From contig CAJQUN010001229.1 of assembly GCA_907163345.1 (NCBI GenBank), positions 1-64,000 of the forward strand: a DNA stretch of 64,000 nt. Reading direction: 5' to 3'. This stretch comes from Haberlea rhodopensis. Taxonomy: Eukaryota > Streptophyta > Magnoliopsida > Lamiales > Gesneriaceae. The position numbers and the translations under genes were made by a program. Positions 22,783-36,007 of the stretch are shown one piece after another (position 1 is the stretch's first letter; every line of letters begins with the position of its first letter). The notes beneath the pieces are model-generated. The model ran no database searches. It saw only the letters and a list, made by a program, of their open reading frames with translations, and was not told the origin of the DNA.

Positions 22783-23599
22783 TTATGATTTATTTAATCT
22801 ATCCGTTATTTAAATTTTGTAAAATGTAATTTTCAAACTTTGTTATGTAATTTAGTTTATCGAATAAATTAAAATAAATTAAGGTGCTTCTCCATGCTCA
22901 ATGAGATACGCCAACCTCGGGATGCGTTACTCCTAACCCCACAAGGTTTCTAGACAGACCTTAACCCGAGTCTCGGTTAAGAACGGCGATGCTCTATGTT
23001 TCGCACGCCGCACGATTGCATGCAGCTGGTCGACTGTTATGTGAATGGATTTAAATGTTTTCGCTTTCTCGGACTGGGCGTGAAAATTTTTATATATCCT
23101 TAGAGGTGCTTTACTTTGGAGCTGGAGGGAGGGGGATGTAAGTGTGTAAGATATTTACCTCCAAAAAATTAAATGTTTTCCTGCACATAAATTTTTTGAA
23201 TTTTTAATGTATTTTACGAATAAGATATTTATCCTTAATTAAATTTGTATAACTGAGCAATATTGAGCCTTATTATTATGCTAACTACCACCTAAGTAGC
23301 ATTTATCATCAAATTATTGGAAAAGGAGAATTAATTAAAGTGATGAAAAGAGTATTTTTTTATTTTTTTAAAAAAAAAATTATGGGAGCATCCATTCGTG
23401 CATAGTTGGGAAATATTAATGGCATATGTGGTTCTAAATTAAATACAATTCATAATTTAATTTACATGGATCAATTATCATATATGCCCATAGTATCTTG
23501 GTTTATAACAAATCACCTACTCAATTCTCTAAAAAATACAATATATAAATTTTATAATGAAGCAAATTAAATGTAGGCATAATATATATATATATAAAT
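22783..23599. other. AT-rich spacer with a GC-richer patch
   Basis: No gene is visible. Positions 22870-23060 are less AT-rich (GAGATACGCCAACCTCGGGA..., CGCACGCCGCACG), with a composition suggesting an old repeat. No protein similarity is recognised. Confidence 0.4.
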
Positions 23600-23662
23600 C
23601 CAACTGTGAAAGGCTTTAGTAAATACATATATTAATTGCATAGCTACCTCTTCTTAAATTAT

Positions 23663-23699
<37 letters not shown>

Positions 23700-23746
23700 T
23701 AGCTATACAATAATGTGTGTCATTATTAAAGCCTTTGACAGTTGAA
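23600..23746. repeat. Foldback MITE: about 48-bp inverted arms around (AT)n
   Basis: The left arm 23601-23648 (CAACTGTGAAAGGCTTTAGT...TAGCTACCT) pairs with 23697-23745 read on the other strand (CAACTGTCAAAGGCTTTAAT...TAGCTACCT) at roughly 80 percent. An (AT)n run at 23670-23696 forms the loop. A transcript would fold as a long hairpin. Confidence 0.8.
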
Positions 23747-25415
23747 TAATTACTGATTTATATTGGGGAAAAGTTTTGGGCCCCATTTGGGACCTGTCCA
23801 TCTGTAAATTGGTTGCAATAACAACTGTGAACCGTGTACGATTGTTAATTTTGTGATGCCATATGTTTTTAAAAGTAACGTTGTTGTTAAGGTTATCATC
23901 AAATTTCTCGTATGAGTAAAATATTTATATTGAAAAAGAAAAAGAAATTAGGGATTATGAACTTACTCCATTTGTATATGATTGCTTGAAAGTTCGTGTT
24001 AATCTTTTTTCATATATCGGATGTTCATTATATGATCATCGTTAAGATGAGAAGACAAAAATAATTGTGGAAAAAATTATTAAAATAATGTGAATGAAAT
24101 AAAGTATTAACAAATTCATTTTAAAATAAATCAAAACTCGAATTGTCTAAGAACAATCATAGTAGCAAAATGCAGCTCAGCTTCCTGCGATGGAGCAGAC
24201 AACTAAGAATTTGGAAATTTGGACATAAGTCAACCTCAACGGTATAAATGAAAATAGTTGTTGCAGAGTACACTCTCATTGGCGTGAAAGATTTTTATGC
24301 ACCGCCTATCTCACTTATACATCAATTCAATATTAAATTGCCTCATCATTTAAATAAAATAATAATAAACTAACATAACAACCGTTTTAAACCAATTATA
24401 TTGAGTTGATCAATAGGTGAAGCGCACACACCAAGTCCATACAAACATATCCCTCATTGGCAGAGACAAAATGTACCTCATAGTAATTTGATTTAATTTG
24501 TTCAACATATAAAGGAATGGTTAAAATAAAATGAAACAAATTCAAAGCACAAATGAATGTTTTGAGGATCAAAGGAGCATATAGTTCTTTGGGTAAACTG
24601 ATAGTAATTAAGCACAATCACTACTCACACAAACTAACGTTATACATAGTTATTATCATGTAAGATAACAAAAAGAACACAGAGAAATTTATCTCGAACA
24701 AGTTATTACTAATAAATTCAGGATCGCAGAAATCGGATTTTATTTATAGTTATAATTTGTGTTTACCCAACATCCATCATGAAAATCCACTACAAATAGT
24801 GTAGAACATTTATTATCTATTATGTGACCCAATGGTAATATAGATGTTAAAAGTCAACTAGCTCTGGCTAATGTTTGAAACTCAAATGAGTTCGCTTACC
24901 CAACAAAATTAAGGGAAAAGACTAGAAAGGATTGAAAATTATATAAGCCAACAACCATTACAATTCTCAGTTAATGAAATGAATGAAACCACACCTTCCT
25001 TACCCCCTATATCTTACGTCTTTAAAGTAGTTATAAGATTTCTATGTTACAAAAAACAAAATTTCGGTGATGTGGAATTAGATCTACAAATACGCTCATT
25101 TCGTGGCCAATCAATAAAGAACGTCTGGTCACTTCGACTCGCAGTTACACTCAGTTGGAAAGGGCGAGGCCGCGCCCACACTCGTCCAACACCCATCGAG
25201 TGCCTCTAATATTTTCTTCAATAATTCCAAAGCACCAAGAAAAGGGCGAGGCTGCGCCCACTCAAACATCTCGACTCCCATGTACTGATCAGTTGTTCAG
25301 ATAAAGGACAATGAAAACCAATGCTACAACTGCACCAGAAGAGATGCGGGTAGGCAATATGCCACATTCATTTGTTAACTTCAATGAAAACCAAGTAGCG
25401 CTAGCTGAAGAACAA
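23747..25415. other. Intergenic stretch; two GGGCGAGGC(C/T)GCGCCCAC copies
   Basis: Mostly AT-rich without a gene. GGGCGAGGCCGCGCCCAC (about 25161) and GGGCGAGGCTGCGCCCAC (about 25245) are two GC-rich near-copies 85 bp apart, each partly self-complementary. They may be part of an old repeat. The last few hundred bases are probably the 3' UTR of the next minus-strand gene. Confidence 0.5.
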
Positions 25416-28400
25416 TCAGTAAGGAATCACGTAGGGCATAGCACAAACATCAGCTGATTCGATAAGGACAGCTTCAGACCATACACGTTGCTCCTTGACC
25501 AAAACTGGTTCAGACTTGGGCTTATTTGAAGGGGGTTGCTTGCTGAACAACCAGTCTTGATCATCATTTTCGGACCAGTCTCCCAAATTGGGTATTGTTA
25601 GTACCTCATTCAGATACTTGGAATCTGGGTGGGGTGGTCTCATTGTTGCTTCGGCAATGTGATCCTCCATCTTTGGCTCACGGGGTACCTTGTTGTAATT
25701 ATGAAGGGATACCTTTGAACCTTCGGTAGGTTGATCACCGATCATTGCAGAGGACGGAATAGGCTTAGACGGAAATGATTTCCGGGCCTCAATCATACCA
25801 TTTATCAACCGCTCGCCTTTATCCAGTCGAACACTGTTAGGATCCACATGCTTAATAGAAGCGAATGAACTGGTGGTTCGCTCAGATTCGAGTTTCCTTC
25901 CATTTTCAGTCGACTGATGAGGAGTGAGCCTTGACATTTTTATAGGCCTTGTTTCGTTCTCTGTAAAACAAGGAACACTAATCAGAGTCGGTAGAAAAGC
26001 TTCATTTGAGTGGAACGTGGACATAAAAATCCATTTATCAAAGTTTGAAATAAAGTGAGATGGCTTTTTAATAAGTAGAGCGAGCAGTAACCATTATGAT
26101 AGGAATAACATCAACATTTTTTTCCTTTTTCGAGTGTGGTGGGAATATGACAAATATTTTGACCATGGAACAAAAGAACTCACCAACGAAAAAACCATTT
26201 GTGGCCATATCTTTTCTTTTCTTGATATTTCCATCAGTATTATCCTTTAACAAATCTGTTCCTTTGTTGCTTGTCACACCAACAAGATCATTGTTCGCAA
26301 GATCTCTGGGCTTTTCTTGCTCAGTTTTCTTACTTTCGGTTTCTACTTTCACCTTGTCTTTATTTTTCTTCTCTTTCTTTTTCTTCCTGTCTTTTTCCTT
26401 CTCAATACGTTTGTCATCTTTGTCTTTATGTTTGTCTCGCTGCTTATCGTTACCAATCTCGTTACATTTTTCTTTATCTTCCCACCTTCTGTCAATGTAT
26501 TCCTCCTCTGGTCTGGGAATTCCATCAACTTTACTTTTGCCAAATGTACTGAAGTTTTGTAAGGTCGCATTTCCACCAACCTCGTTCCTAAACCCTTGAG
26601 CATCCATTTTCCTAGTATCAACTCTCTTATCTTTGTTATAGCCCATCTTTTCTTCTGCCAATATTCCCGAAGAATTTCTGGCAGCAGATCCTGATGCTGT
26701 CTCTTGACCCCTTCTGTCCAATCCTGCAAGTCCCTCAGGCAACTGGCTTGCTCTACTTGTCTCATCAGCTCGAATCCTCCGGTCCAGCTCCAGCAAAAAA
26801 ATTGATTCCTTGTTTTCCAGGGAGGGCTGACTATTTTGAAAAGGTTTCCCACCATTTTGACCTGGAAAAAGTGCAGAAACTTTTCCTTCACCCACAATAC
26901 TGTCTTTACACTCGCCTTTCGGACGAAGACTCTCATGACCTTTTTCCCCAAGTTTTCCAGCAACTGTTGATTCCTCTGAGATGCTGCTTTTCTCTTTGTC
27001 TTTGCCTCGATCCTCCTTATCCTTCTTCTTGTCTCTGTGTTTTTCCTTCTTGTCCTTGCGTTTTTCTTTACGATCTTTCTTGTCTCTGTGTTTTTCATCA
27101 CTTCCATCTTTCTCCCACTTTTCTTTATCTTTACTCCTGTCCTTATCTTTTTTGTCCCTTTTGTGCTTTTTCTCTTTGCGCTTTGCCTGAAAGCATGATG
27201 ATCATAAGGATGTTTCTTCCCAAAAGTTTAAAGAAATTACAATTTTGTGGATGAAACAACTACGATGTCATGTACTCTGCCATTCAAATATTAATGTACA
27301 AACTCGGTCAAATACTTACACTTTCTAACTCGGTGAAATGGAAGTATATTACAAGGAGAATTTGGTCGATAACCGAACACAGTTCAAACTTAAAGCCGTT
27401 GTGGAAAATCTCCAACTTCCCTCACTGATTCAAATTCACCGCCTTATAATCATGGAACTCTTTTATGATGCACAAAGGATTCAACAGCACAAAGATCTAA
27501 GCTGAGATGTGAGAGGACAGCAAACACTCAGCTATGGAGGTCATATAGTAAAGACAAGGCCACAGTTGCTACATAAAAGGGACGGACTCCTTTCCTTTTT
27601 CCCTCCATCGATAAATATCATCTAATATAAATAATATTCTAGTATTAATATGAGTCTGAACATCAATCCAAATAAGATCAAGCATCAGTAAAACTGATGA
27701 ACCAAACAGGTTTGCTATGTTCTTACTTCCTTCAAAAGCCATGATATTTATAAATATATCATAACATACCATCATCAGCTGCACATTAAACTACATTACA
27801 TAATGGAAGCATTAACAACACAGGGACGCTAAGACAATTATGCTCCAGATGCCACATGCAGTACACCCTACACACTAGTTAACCAAATCTGTTGGCTCAA
27901 ATAATATTAGAGTCAGACAAATACCTCCTCATAACTTTTTCTCCTCGAGAAATTAGTAAGAAATATATTAGATGGGAATAGATAATCCCTAAAACATACC
28001 AATTAAATCATATTATGATTAGTAAGATGTGAAAGTCAATATGTACACATCAACCAGCTTAATTTTGGAAGGTGACTTCAGTAATTATACTTATGCTTGA
28101 CAGAGAATGCTGACTCTTGCGTCACATGCATGGATGATAATTTTGAGCTCCTTCAGTAGATCCGATGACGTATAATTGAGCATATGACTAAAAAACATTG
28201 TTTCACCGTAAGAAAAAGAAAATTCCTTGTAACATGACCATCAACGATCCAGAACATTTTAGATGCTGCAAGAGGATGCATGCATTTAATAGATGCATAT
28301 ACGTTGACAAACACTCTGCATCCCATACGCAAATTTCTAATTATTTTACACATTTCTTGTATTCCCTAGCAGCATTCCTACAATGCAATAGACTCGCAAC

Positions 28401-29889
28401 CACCAATAGAGAAAAAGAGTGGGACAACGTTTTTTGCAATTTAAATGAATAGTTTCGGTGTAATAATTTGTTTGCACCATGATTTCTTCCATCCACCGAC
28501 GATCTTCCAAAGTTTGGTATTAATGCAAAATTGGTAACTAGCAAAATCAGAATTTTCTCAAATATTCCAGCAGTTAAGTGCTACAATATTTCATGCAAAT
28601 AAACTCATACCACCATAAACGTTGCAGCCACTGGAAACATGCAAGAAGTTAAAAACGAGTGCCTTGAAAGTAACTCGTCATAAGTTGAAATAAAGCAAAG
28701 CATAAAATCATGCTATATGAACCCGCTTATAAACTATCTACTTGCCCTCAATGGCATGGATGGTTGTTGCTTGACGTAAGAACTTGTCCAATGTATACCA
28801 ATCTAGACAAAGAAACATGTTCGAAAACAAGAGATAGACACTGCCCAAGGAAGTTAAGCAAATAATGCAGAAAGCAGCTAAATGCAGGTGCATACAAAGT
28901 TTAAAGTACAAAATATCGAGAAATAAAATGCTTTTCAATTAGCTCACACACAAGAAATTAATTAGCTTTCTATCATCAATGCTTTCTCACCTATGGGAGA
29001 GCGTCAACATTCTCAATCATAAACCTAAAGTATAAAAACATCTCAATATCTATAATACAAACCATATGAGAAAAGTTAATCAATCAATCAAAAATTTATT
29101 AATCGATATGTAATTTTGAGAAGCAAAGATTGTTCCAAAAGAAAAGTTATGAATATGCAACAAATGATATTGTTCAGACTTCAGACATTCATTCTGATTG
29201 TCCCGTGACGTGTCTGCTTCGAATATCTTTTATTAAACAAATGCTGGCATACAGTGCAACACTGAATTCTCCATATTCTACTTTATTTCCTTTCCTTTCT
29301 CAAATTGAATGTGCACAAGATGATATACTAACATCACAAGAAAACTTTTTTTTATCACGAATCTTGGTTCGTGCTTCATGTCATTTAACGAAAAAAACCA
29401 AATATATCGGATTTTTCCCATGTGAATTTAAGAAACAGCCAACCACATTGACAGACATATCTTTGACAAAGAAAGGCAACACATTGATTGAGTCACACTC
29501 ACAAAGATCAACAAATTTGAAGTGCCACTCCAGTCACAGGTATCAGCATGCATTACATACGACAATATTTACACAAAGATTCAAACCAACAGAGATACGG
29601 GAATCTAAAGGAAAAATAACCGTTCAAGACAGCAACTTTTTAACTTTTTTCCTCTGTCAGTTATTGGGCAAGGTCTTATGGGACGACTCATCACTAAGCA
29701 AGTAGAAATAGATACTTAAACAGGAATACATGTGATCCATCTAAACACATCTGTAGGATCTGAAATTCAAATGTGACCACTATATGGTAGTGAGAAAAGG
29801 AATGGACAAACCTCTTTCAACAAGTCTATATCTTCTGGTCCGTGCTTCCTTTCATATCCTGGTGGTGGAAATGGAAAGCAGCGAGACAT
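25416..29889 (-). CDS. Lys/Glu/Asp-rich nuclear protein, 'myb-like protein X' type, 3 coding exons
   Basis: Coding exons 29889-29812, 27186-26184 and 25960-25416 join in frame (gtttgt..ttcag, gtgagt..tacag) into 541 aa. The start MSRCFPFPPPGYERKHGPED is the signature of a plant family annotated 'myb-like protein X', which has no Myb domain. Residues about 27-110 and 230-280 are charged K/D/E/R tracts, probably disordered and nuclear, with many KKEK/KRKK-type signals. The C-terminus has a conserved aromatic/acidic motif (LTIPNLGDWSENDDQDWLF). The molecular role is unknown. A 5' UTR intron is likely: leader exon ending ACAAG/gtaaaa at 31059 and acceptor gtgaag at 29896. The 2.6-kb first coding intron holds no recognised element. 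Confidence 0.85.
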
Positions 29890-31059
29890 TGCACACTTCA
29901 CCAGAACAAACAAAATTACAATCAAGCTTACAATATTGTTGGATTACTCCCCCACAATAGAAAAGTTCCAATATGGGAACAGCCCAGCCACTATATTTCT
30001 GTCCATGCAACATGACCCCACATTGATATCGAGTTTCACTATTGCCCCATGTAAATCAGAGCAGCTGCCTCAACTTAAAACCTCTGCACCCTTGGTCCCA
30101 GACACGTGAATAAATACACAGCAGTAATCCGAAGGACTGCAATACACAATAGTTACTGAACAAACACTACTATGAACCAAATCAAGATAAATGCTGCTAT
30201 AATGAGCTCATGCAGTACAAAATTGAACATATACTAAGTTAATCCGTAGGGGTTCTTGAGAAAGAGAGATGTACTAGTGGTTGGCAATCCAATTACAGGT
30301 CTACTAACACAATGACACTGATTTATCATCACCTTCACCCCCTCGTTCTTATGTCCAATATTCTACACCAAATAATTCCCCAGCACTTTCAAGTGCATAG
30401 GAGCAGCAATAATCAACTAACCACTCCGAGATTCCAAAAGTTCCCAATTTCATCAACTCTATTAAGTTGAGCAGTCCTTTCCATACACTTCAGAAAGAAA
30501 ACAGCTTTCTTCTCAGTTATAATGCTAGCATTTAAAGTTAGTTCTTGAGTTCTGTAGGATTAAAGCCAGCTCGCATCAGTTTTCCAATTTGCAGAGCGGA
30601 TTCATCACAGGGCACTTCCCTGTGTAACAATGAAGTTCCAAGTGAATACCCCAACTTTCAGAATTCGCGTATCAATTCCCAATTGCAACAGAAAATTAGC
30701 TCCTCAGCAGTATGATCAGATTAGAAAACCCTAATAACAAATCCATCGTCAGTATATTCCCATCTCACAAGTATCAAAACCCTAATTGCCAAAGAGGCGA
30801 AAGCAAATTCCATCTTAATCGATCAAAGTGAATTTTCACTTCCGCTATATAAAGAAAGCGAAAAATAGCACTTTATGGCAAATACCCAAATTTAAAAGAA
30901 AAACACTTTCGACGAAGTATCGAATCGAGGATATTAATCCCAAAATTCGAAACGACAAGATACCATGATTTTCAAAACAAATTAAAAATTTTCGAACTGA
31001 GTTCAATAAAAACCCCAAGTTAAACCAAATTATCACATTCAATTCAGCTTCTTTTTACC

Positions 31060-31565
31060 TTGTCCGCTACAAAATGAAGAGCATTTGTAGAAAGGAACAA
31101 GATCTCAGCCTTTTTGGTTCTTTTCTTTGTTCAATCCGACTATAACACTCATCATAAAAAAAAATCAATAAATTGCTCCTCACATCTACATATGAAGTAG
31201 ATATAGGGACGAATGTTGCGTGTATGTATAGGTTTTAGTGCGTGTGGTGTGTGTAAAATGGTTAGAGACGGAGGTTTATTTTGGTGTTCGGGGATACCAC
31301 GCGAAATAGGGGAAAATGTGAAGAAACTATGGCATATATTGTTTGGAGAGAGAGAGAGGAGCGATAGGTTCGTTCGTATATGTGTGCATATTTCTCGATC
31401 AATCCCCACGCGCGGCGTATTTGTACGAATGAGAATCGCGATAATTTACAAAAATCAGCCCCCTCGCAAATTTTTAGAGATAAGCTCAAATGTATTTGCA
31501 ATTCCTTCAATCTATTTGATCAAGATAATATGTTTGATTTTTTCACGTAATTTCGGAGAAATATT
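31060..31565 (-). promoter_or_regulatory. Probable leader exon and promoter of the myb-like protein X-type gene
   Basis: Reading on the minus strand, a pyrimidine- and A-rich stretch at 31060-31170 probably forms the leader exon. A GAGAGAGAGAG tract lies at 31343-31358. No clear TATA box is assigned. Confidence 0.35.
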
Positions 31566-31930
31566 TTAAAACGTCCATATAGTTTGGGTATATTCCTGAT
31601 TTTGTTCCTAAAATTTTCAGTGTCCTGACTTAGTCCATAAAATTCTAAAAATTTAAAATTTAGTCCCGACGTAAAGTCGGCCGTAATAAACAAATGGAGA
31701 ATGACTGAATTGAGAATATTTTTTAGAACTTTAGGGACTAAATTTGAAATAACTTAAACCCGATTAGTCCTTAAAGTTATGAATCGGTCCTTCTACGTTC
31801 GTTTCTCACGACCCACTTAACGTCGGGACTAAATCGGAAAAAAATTTTAAAACTTTAGGGATTGAATCAAGTCACTGAAAACTTTAGGAACTGAAACAGA
31901 AGTTAACTTAAACTATAAAGATGTTTTAAT
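31566..31930. mobile_element. MITE with long (about 100 bp) terminal inverted repeats
   Basis: The left end AACGTCCATATAGTTT...CCTAAAATTTTCAGTG...CTTAGTCC pairs with the right end, which reads on the other strand AACATCTTTATAGTTT...CCTAAAGTTTTCAGTG...TTCAATCC. Homology extends about 100 bp inward to TTTAGTCCCGACG. This is a Mutator-like long-TIR MITE type that is frequent in plants. A 9-bp target duplication was not clear in the flanking AT sequence. Confidence 0.75.
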
Positions 31931-33671
31931 ATATTATCCTTGTCATTTGAATACTTGGATGAATTATTGGTCTTTATAACATATTTAAGGATTAAAAATG
32001 TTTCAAATTAGAATTAAGGTTCAGTTTTTACTCAAATAGACTAATAGAGCACGATATTAAAGCCTTAAGTCAAGATTTGATTTGAGATCAAAATATTTTG
32101 TTTTTAGTTTCAAACTTAAAATCATATAAAAAGCATGGGAGTTATTTAAACGATCGATTCATATTCACTTCTAGCAGAATGCTATGACATAGTACATAAT
32201 ATGTGTATAATAAACAATGATATGAGATATATTTTACACGATTAGCAAAAAAAATTTATAAACTCAAAGTTTCAACTAGCTTTATATATCGATTAGTCAT
32301 ATATATTTATATATTTTTATTGGGCTTTGTAATGTTTTGATCTAGTACTGGTTTAGCCACAAACTCGTCAACAGTATGAACAAACGTCAATATGTGAGTA
32401 CAAGAACGTAACCAACATAAACATAAAGATAACCACCGATCATCTCAGGTAAACACGTTTCAACACCACGATCATGTATATAGCAAGCCACGGCAAAGAC
32501 CACGAGGTAACCCCTCAGACACAGCCCTCAAATTAGAACCCCCACCGGAAACCCCAAGAATACTCGCACAAAGGACGTATACAAACTAATCATGAGCTAA
32601 TCATGTAACCCGTACAAAACTCTCAACAACATATAGAGAGGAGACTCACAAACATTCAGAGAAGCGCTCACATGCTAGAACTTTCAGGGGTGAATGGGAA
32701 GAAGACGAAGTCACACTCTCAGAATAATTGAAATGGTGCTCAAGCTCTCTCAAGAATGTATCGGAATCCTTAGGGTTAAACATGGACACAACTTGTATAC
32801 TTGAATCCAATGGACGAGATCAACCTAAAGAATGGACGGATCAGATGAGGAATCATAAAGATCCAGAACTTTGGTCAGAAGATAATAGGACTTTATCAGA
32901 AATTAAAAATGTTTAATGAGTCAAAGTATTGGACCACAATATTAACATGCTTTTCTATTTATTGAAAAAACCTAGATTTATATGATTGAAAATTGTAGCT
33001 TGGATTCCGTGAGATTGGAAATGATCGAAATTGGTTCAAGGAACAGCTTGCTGCAATATGCTGTCTTTTTTAAAACCCAAATTCATAATCAAACAGTGTC
33101 TTACGTGGTGAGTTAGGCGCGTGAATTAGGTGGCGCGTGGTGTGACACCCCATAAAATTTACTTCGTTGTTCAGGAGTAAGAAACCCATTTGTTTAAGCA
33201 CATGTGGTATGGTTCCTGTATTTGCTGTTTCCTGCCCATATTTTTGCAGCTCCACGTGGCATTGCCAATATCTCTTCGTATCTGGCCGTACACGTGTCCA
33301 GCTGTTCTTTCCTTCACGCACCTGCATGATCTATATCATCGTATTATAAAAGAAGAGCAATACATAATATCTACCTTGACCTCTTGATATATTTTATATG
33401 GTCTTCCTAAAATATATTTATATAAATAACTACCTCAAATATTTTGATTTTCTTCAATTTTTCTAAAAAAATTATTTATTTCATCTAATTAATAATATAC
33501 CATATTAACTTAAATATTTAGAATTTTAACAATATATAATAATTGCATATTTATATTGTAATTATATACCATACAAAAATTTAAAAAATTTACATAAAAT
33601 TATATGTGCATGTATCGCGCGCCAAAAATCGCTAGTTATTATAAATTTTATTCAATGAATTTCGAAATTGT
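31931..33671. other. Intergenic stretch without a recognised gene
   Basis: AT-rich sequence, with a less AT-rich part at 32340-32920 and G-box-like CCACGTGG (about 33253) and ACACGTGT (about 33291). No frame gives a known protein. Some of it may be old retrotransposon debris. Confidence 0.45.
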
Positions 33672-33676
33672 AATTT

Positions 33677-34500
33677 TGATACCCCTAAGAGAGGTCAGTA
33701 CGGCATCAACCCTAATTTTACGGGTATGACCCGACCCTGCCTCGTCCGTTACTGCTCAGGTACCCCCTCGGTGGATATCTTTGTGCTCCAGATCCAAGCA
33801 TGTCCTCATGAACTCAACGCGGCCCATATACCTAGCTCAGCCCTGACCATTATCCACAGCCAACCGATCCAACCCCGGCTGACCTCATCTGAATCGCACA
33901 CTGTGACCGAGCTGGAGTGACAACTCAGGGCGGATCCCTGGGTCCCTGTTCTGTTCAGCGTCGTCAGTACCATCACGGGCACTAGTGGTCCCTCGTCCAA
34001 GTTGTCTATAACTGATTTTGTCCTAAAACAGGGAACTACGCCTAAATAAGCCAATTAGAAAGTGACCAGTACCCACAGAATATTTTGTAGTACTATCAAG
34101 ATCTCGCCGGTAGGATGTCGTACGATGTGTACAGTATTTGTCGGTGGTCCCCATCCTCTGAGACATCCCATCCTCTGAGACAAAAATACTCAGAGGAATA
34201 TTTGCAGTGGTCCCCCTAAACATCCGCCGGCCAAAGCAGGTTGTCATTCTCACTCCCTCACTATATATACGTCTAAGGTATCAGGTTTGAAAGGTAATTG
34301 ATTCTTTTTACTTCTTCCCGACCTTTGCACAACTAAAAGCTCTTATTCACATATCCTCTATCCTGACTTGATCGTCGGAGGGGGCCGCCGGAGAACCCTC
34401 TCCGGCTCCCGTTCTAACTTTTATTTTTCAGGATAGCTTACCTCCGTTGAAGGGGTTATTGTTAACCGAGGAAGTCACCCTACCAAAATCCGAGGTAACA
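33677..34500 (+). repeat. 5' LTR of Element 1
   Basis: 824 bp, starting TGATACCCCTAAGAGAGG and ending CCGAGGTAACA. It has a TATATATAC promoter motif at about 34262. Compared with the 3' LTR it has an extra 17-bp tandem copy of a CATCCTCTGAGACA unit near 34160. Confidence 0.95.
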
Positions 34501-34501
34501 A

Positions 34502-34520
34502 TTGGCGCCGTCTGTGGGAA
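34502..34520 (+). promoter_or_regulatory. Primer binding site of Element 1
   Basis: TTGGCGCCGTCTGTGGGAA follows the 5' LTR after one base. TGGCGCC is a frequent start of primer sites in this lineage, complementary to a tRNA 3' end. Which tRNA is not decided here. Confidence 0.8.
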
Positions 34521-34544
34521 CAAGAGCATAAGGCGTTGATAAAA

Positions 34545-35430
34545 ATGGTAAACACGCGGAGGACGAACTAGGAGACGAATAATGAACGTCGAGCAACGTC
34601 GCTGAATGGAGATGAGCCACCACGGCGGAGGGCATGACAGTGGGGGCATTAACTTTAAAACAGCTCACGCGCCTCATCTTAATAACAGTGGAGAAAGCAA
34701 TGAAGCGGGCTATAGATCAGTCTGAAAGCGGCCGGGGGAGAGCGTTCGACAAAATGAACAACCTGAGCACGTAGCCACATCTCACCCACCGCCCAACGGA
34801 GGCCTCAACCTCGAGGTTGAGATGGAAGAGTTGAGAGAGGGGGTCAGAGTAATGAAGAAGGGGATTGGAGGACATTGCGCCCCGAAGAAGGGTATGCCTT
34901 TCTCCCCAGAAATAGTGGAGGAGGAGCTCCCAAACAACTTCCGACCCACGAATGCTGGGGAATATGACGGGAGCACGGATCCGGAGGAACACCTGGGCAG
35001 ATTTGAGAACGCTGCCATGTTGCATTGCTATTCGGACCGTCTAAAATGCAAAGTTTTCCTCACGACCCTGGTAAAATCAGCCCAACAATGGTTCAATCAA
35101 CTCGAACCATCTTCAATAACCTCTTTCTCAGAGTTCAGCTTGGTTTTTCTTCACCAGTTCACCAGCAGTAAGCGGTATAAGAAAACCTCGCTAAGCCTGT
35201 TTGAAATGAGACAGACTAAGGGTGAACCCCTTCGAGAGTACATTCGGCGCTTTAATGTTGTCAGTCTGGAGGTGCCTGCTTGCCCAGCAGAGATTTTGAT
35301 TAGCGCTTTCACCCAGGGCTTGAAGGCGGGGGAGTTTTTCTGTTCCTTGATCAAGAGACCTCCCATCACGTATGACGATCTCCTAACACGAGCTGAGAAG
35401 TATATCAATGTGGAGGAGCCCAGGGCATGA
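34545..35430 (+). pseudogene. gag of Element 1
   Basis: The likely start ATGGTAAACACGCGG (34545) meets a TAG after eight codons, and further stops follow before the long frame 34822-35430. That frame carries the retrotransposon gag domain (NAGEYDGSTDPEEHLGRFEN, WFNQLEPSSITSFSEF, EMRQTKGEPLREYIRRFN). The frame ends at 35428, so the nucleocapsid part is cut off from it. The capsid-like protein would not be made whole. Confidence 0.85.
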
Positions 35431-35640
35431 GAATAAATGAAGGTGTAAAAGTTGGTGATGAGCAGTTCAGGCCTGTAGAAAAAAGGCCCGCGGAGGACGC
35501 AAGGCTCGGGAACCACCCAGGGGCAACTCTCTGTCCAGGGGTTTTATTAACATGATTTCCGAAGGGGCCACTGACGGTGATTCCAACAGAGCCCGGAAGG
35601 CTATGAGCAGGAGAGATGTGCTGAGTGTAGAAAGGGCTAT

Positions 35641-36007
35641 CAATGCCGAGGAGAGGTGTTAGTTAGCTTCGGTCCCCGTGATATGGAGGGTGTGAAAACG
35701 CCACATAATGATGCCCTCGTCATAAGGGCAACAATCGCTAATTACGAGGTCGGCAGAGTTTTTGTGGACTCCGGGAGTTCTGTAAATGTGCTATTCCAGG
35801 AGGCTTTCCAGCAAATGGAGTTGGGGGAGTACCGTCTTGAGCAAATCTCTACTCCCATTTTTGGTTTTGCAGGCCATACAGTTTACCCCTCAGGCAGATC
35901 ACCCTACCCTTATCCATGGGTGTGGAGGATGGCAGAAAGACTCGGCTAACCTCCTTCACCATAGTGGAAGCCCCGTCCTACTATAACGTCATTTTGGGAA
36001 GGCCAAT
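35641..36007 (+). pseudogene. Aspartic protease region of Element 1
   Basis: The frame 35656-35949 contains the active-site motif FVDSGSSVNVLF. A frameshift near 35895 is needed to reach SYYNVILGRPI. The solo LTR inserts just behind this (target CCAAT at 36003-36007), and the pol frame resumes at 38786. Confidence 0.8.

Noticed and set aside
26096..27254. Long plus-strand frames rich in Ser, Phe and Leu opposite the Lys/Glu-rich exon
   Set aside because: They are shadows of the AAG/GAG-rich exon on the other strand; CTT/CTC codons yield Ser/Leu/Phe.
29130..29705. 191-codon plus-strand open frame within the first coding intron of the myb-like protein X-type gene
   Set aside because: Low-complexity composition, no recognisable domain, antisense to an intron. 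Most likely a chance frame.
31213..31569. 118-codon plus-strand frame upstream of the myb-like protein X-type gene
   Set aside because: Overlaps the presumed promoter and leader of the minus-strand gene; no recognised domain.
33142..33170. Possible LTR start TGTGACACCCCATAAAATTT
   Set aside because: No matching end, duplication or primer site found nearby.
34822..36007. Viral or endogenous pararetroviral sequence
   Set aside because: LTRs, primer site, 5-bp duplications and gag/protease type are those of Gypsy retrotransposons; no movement or coat protein of pararetroviruses is present.
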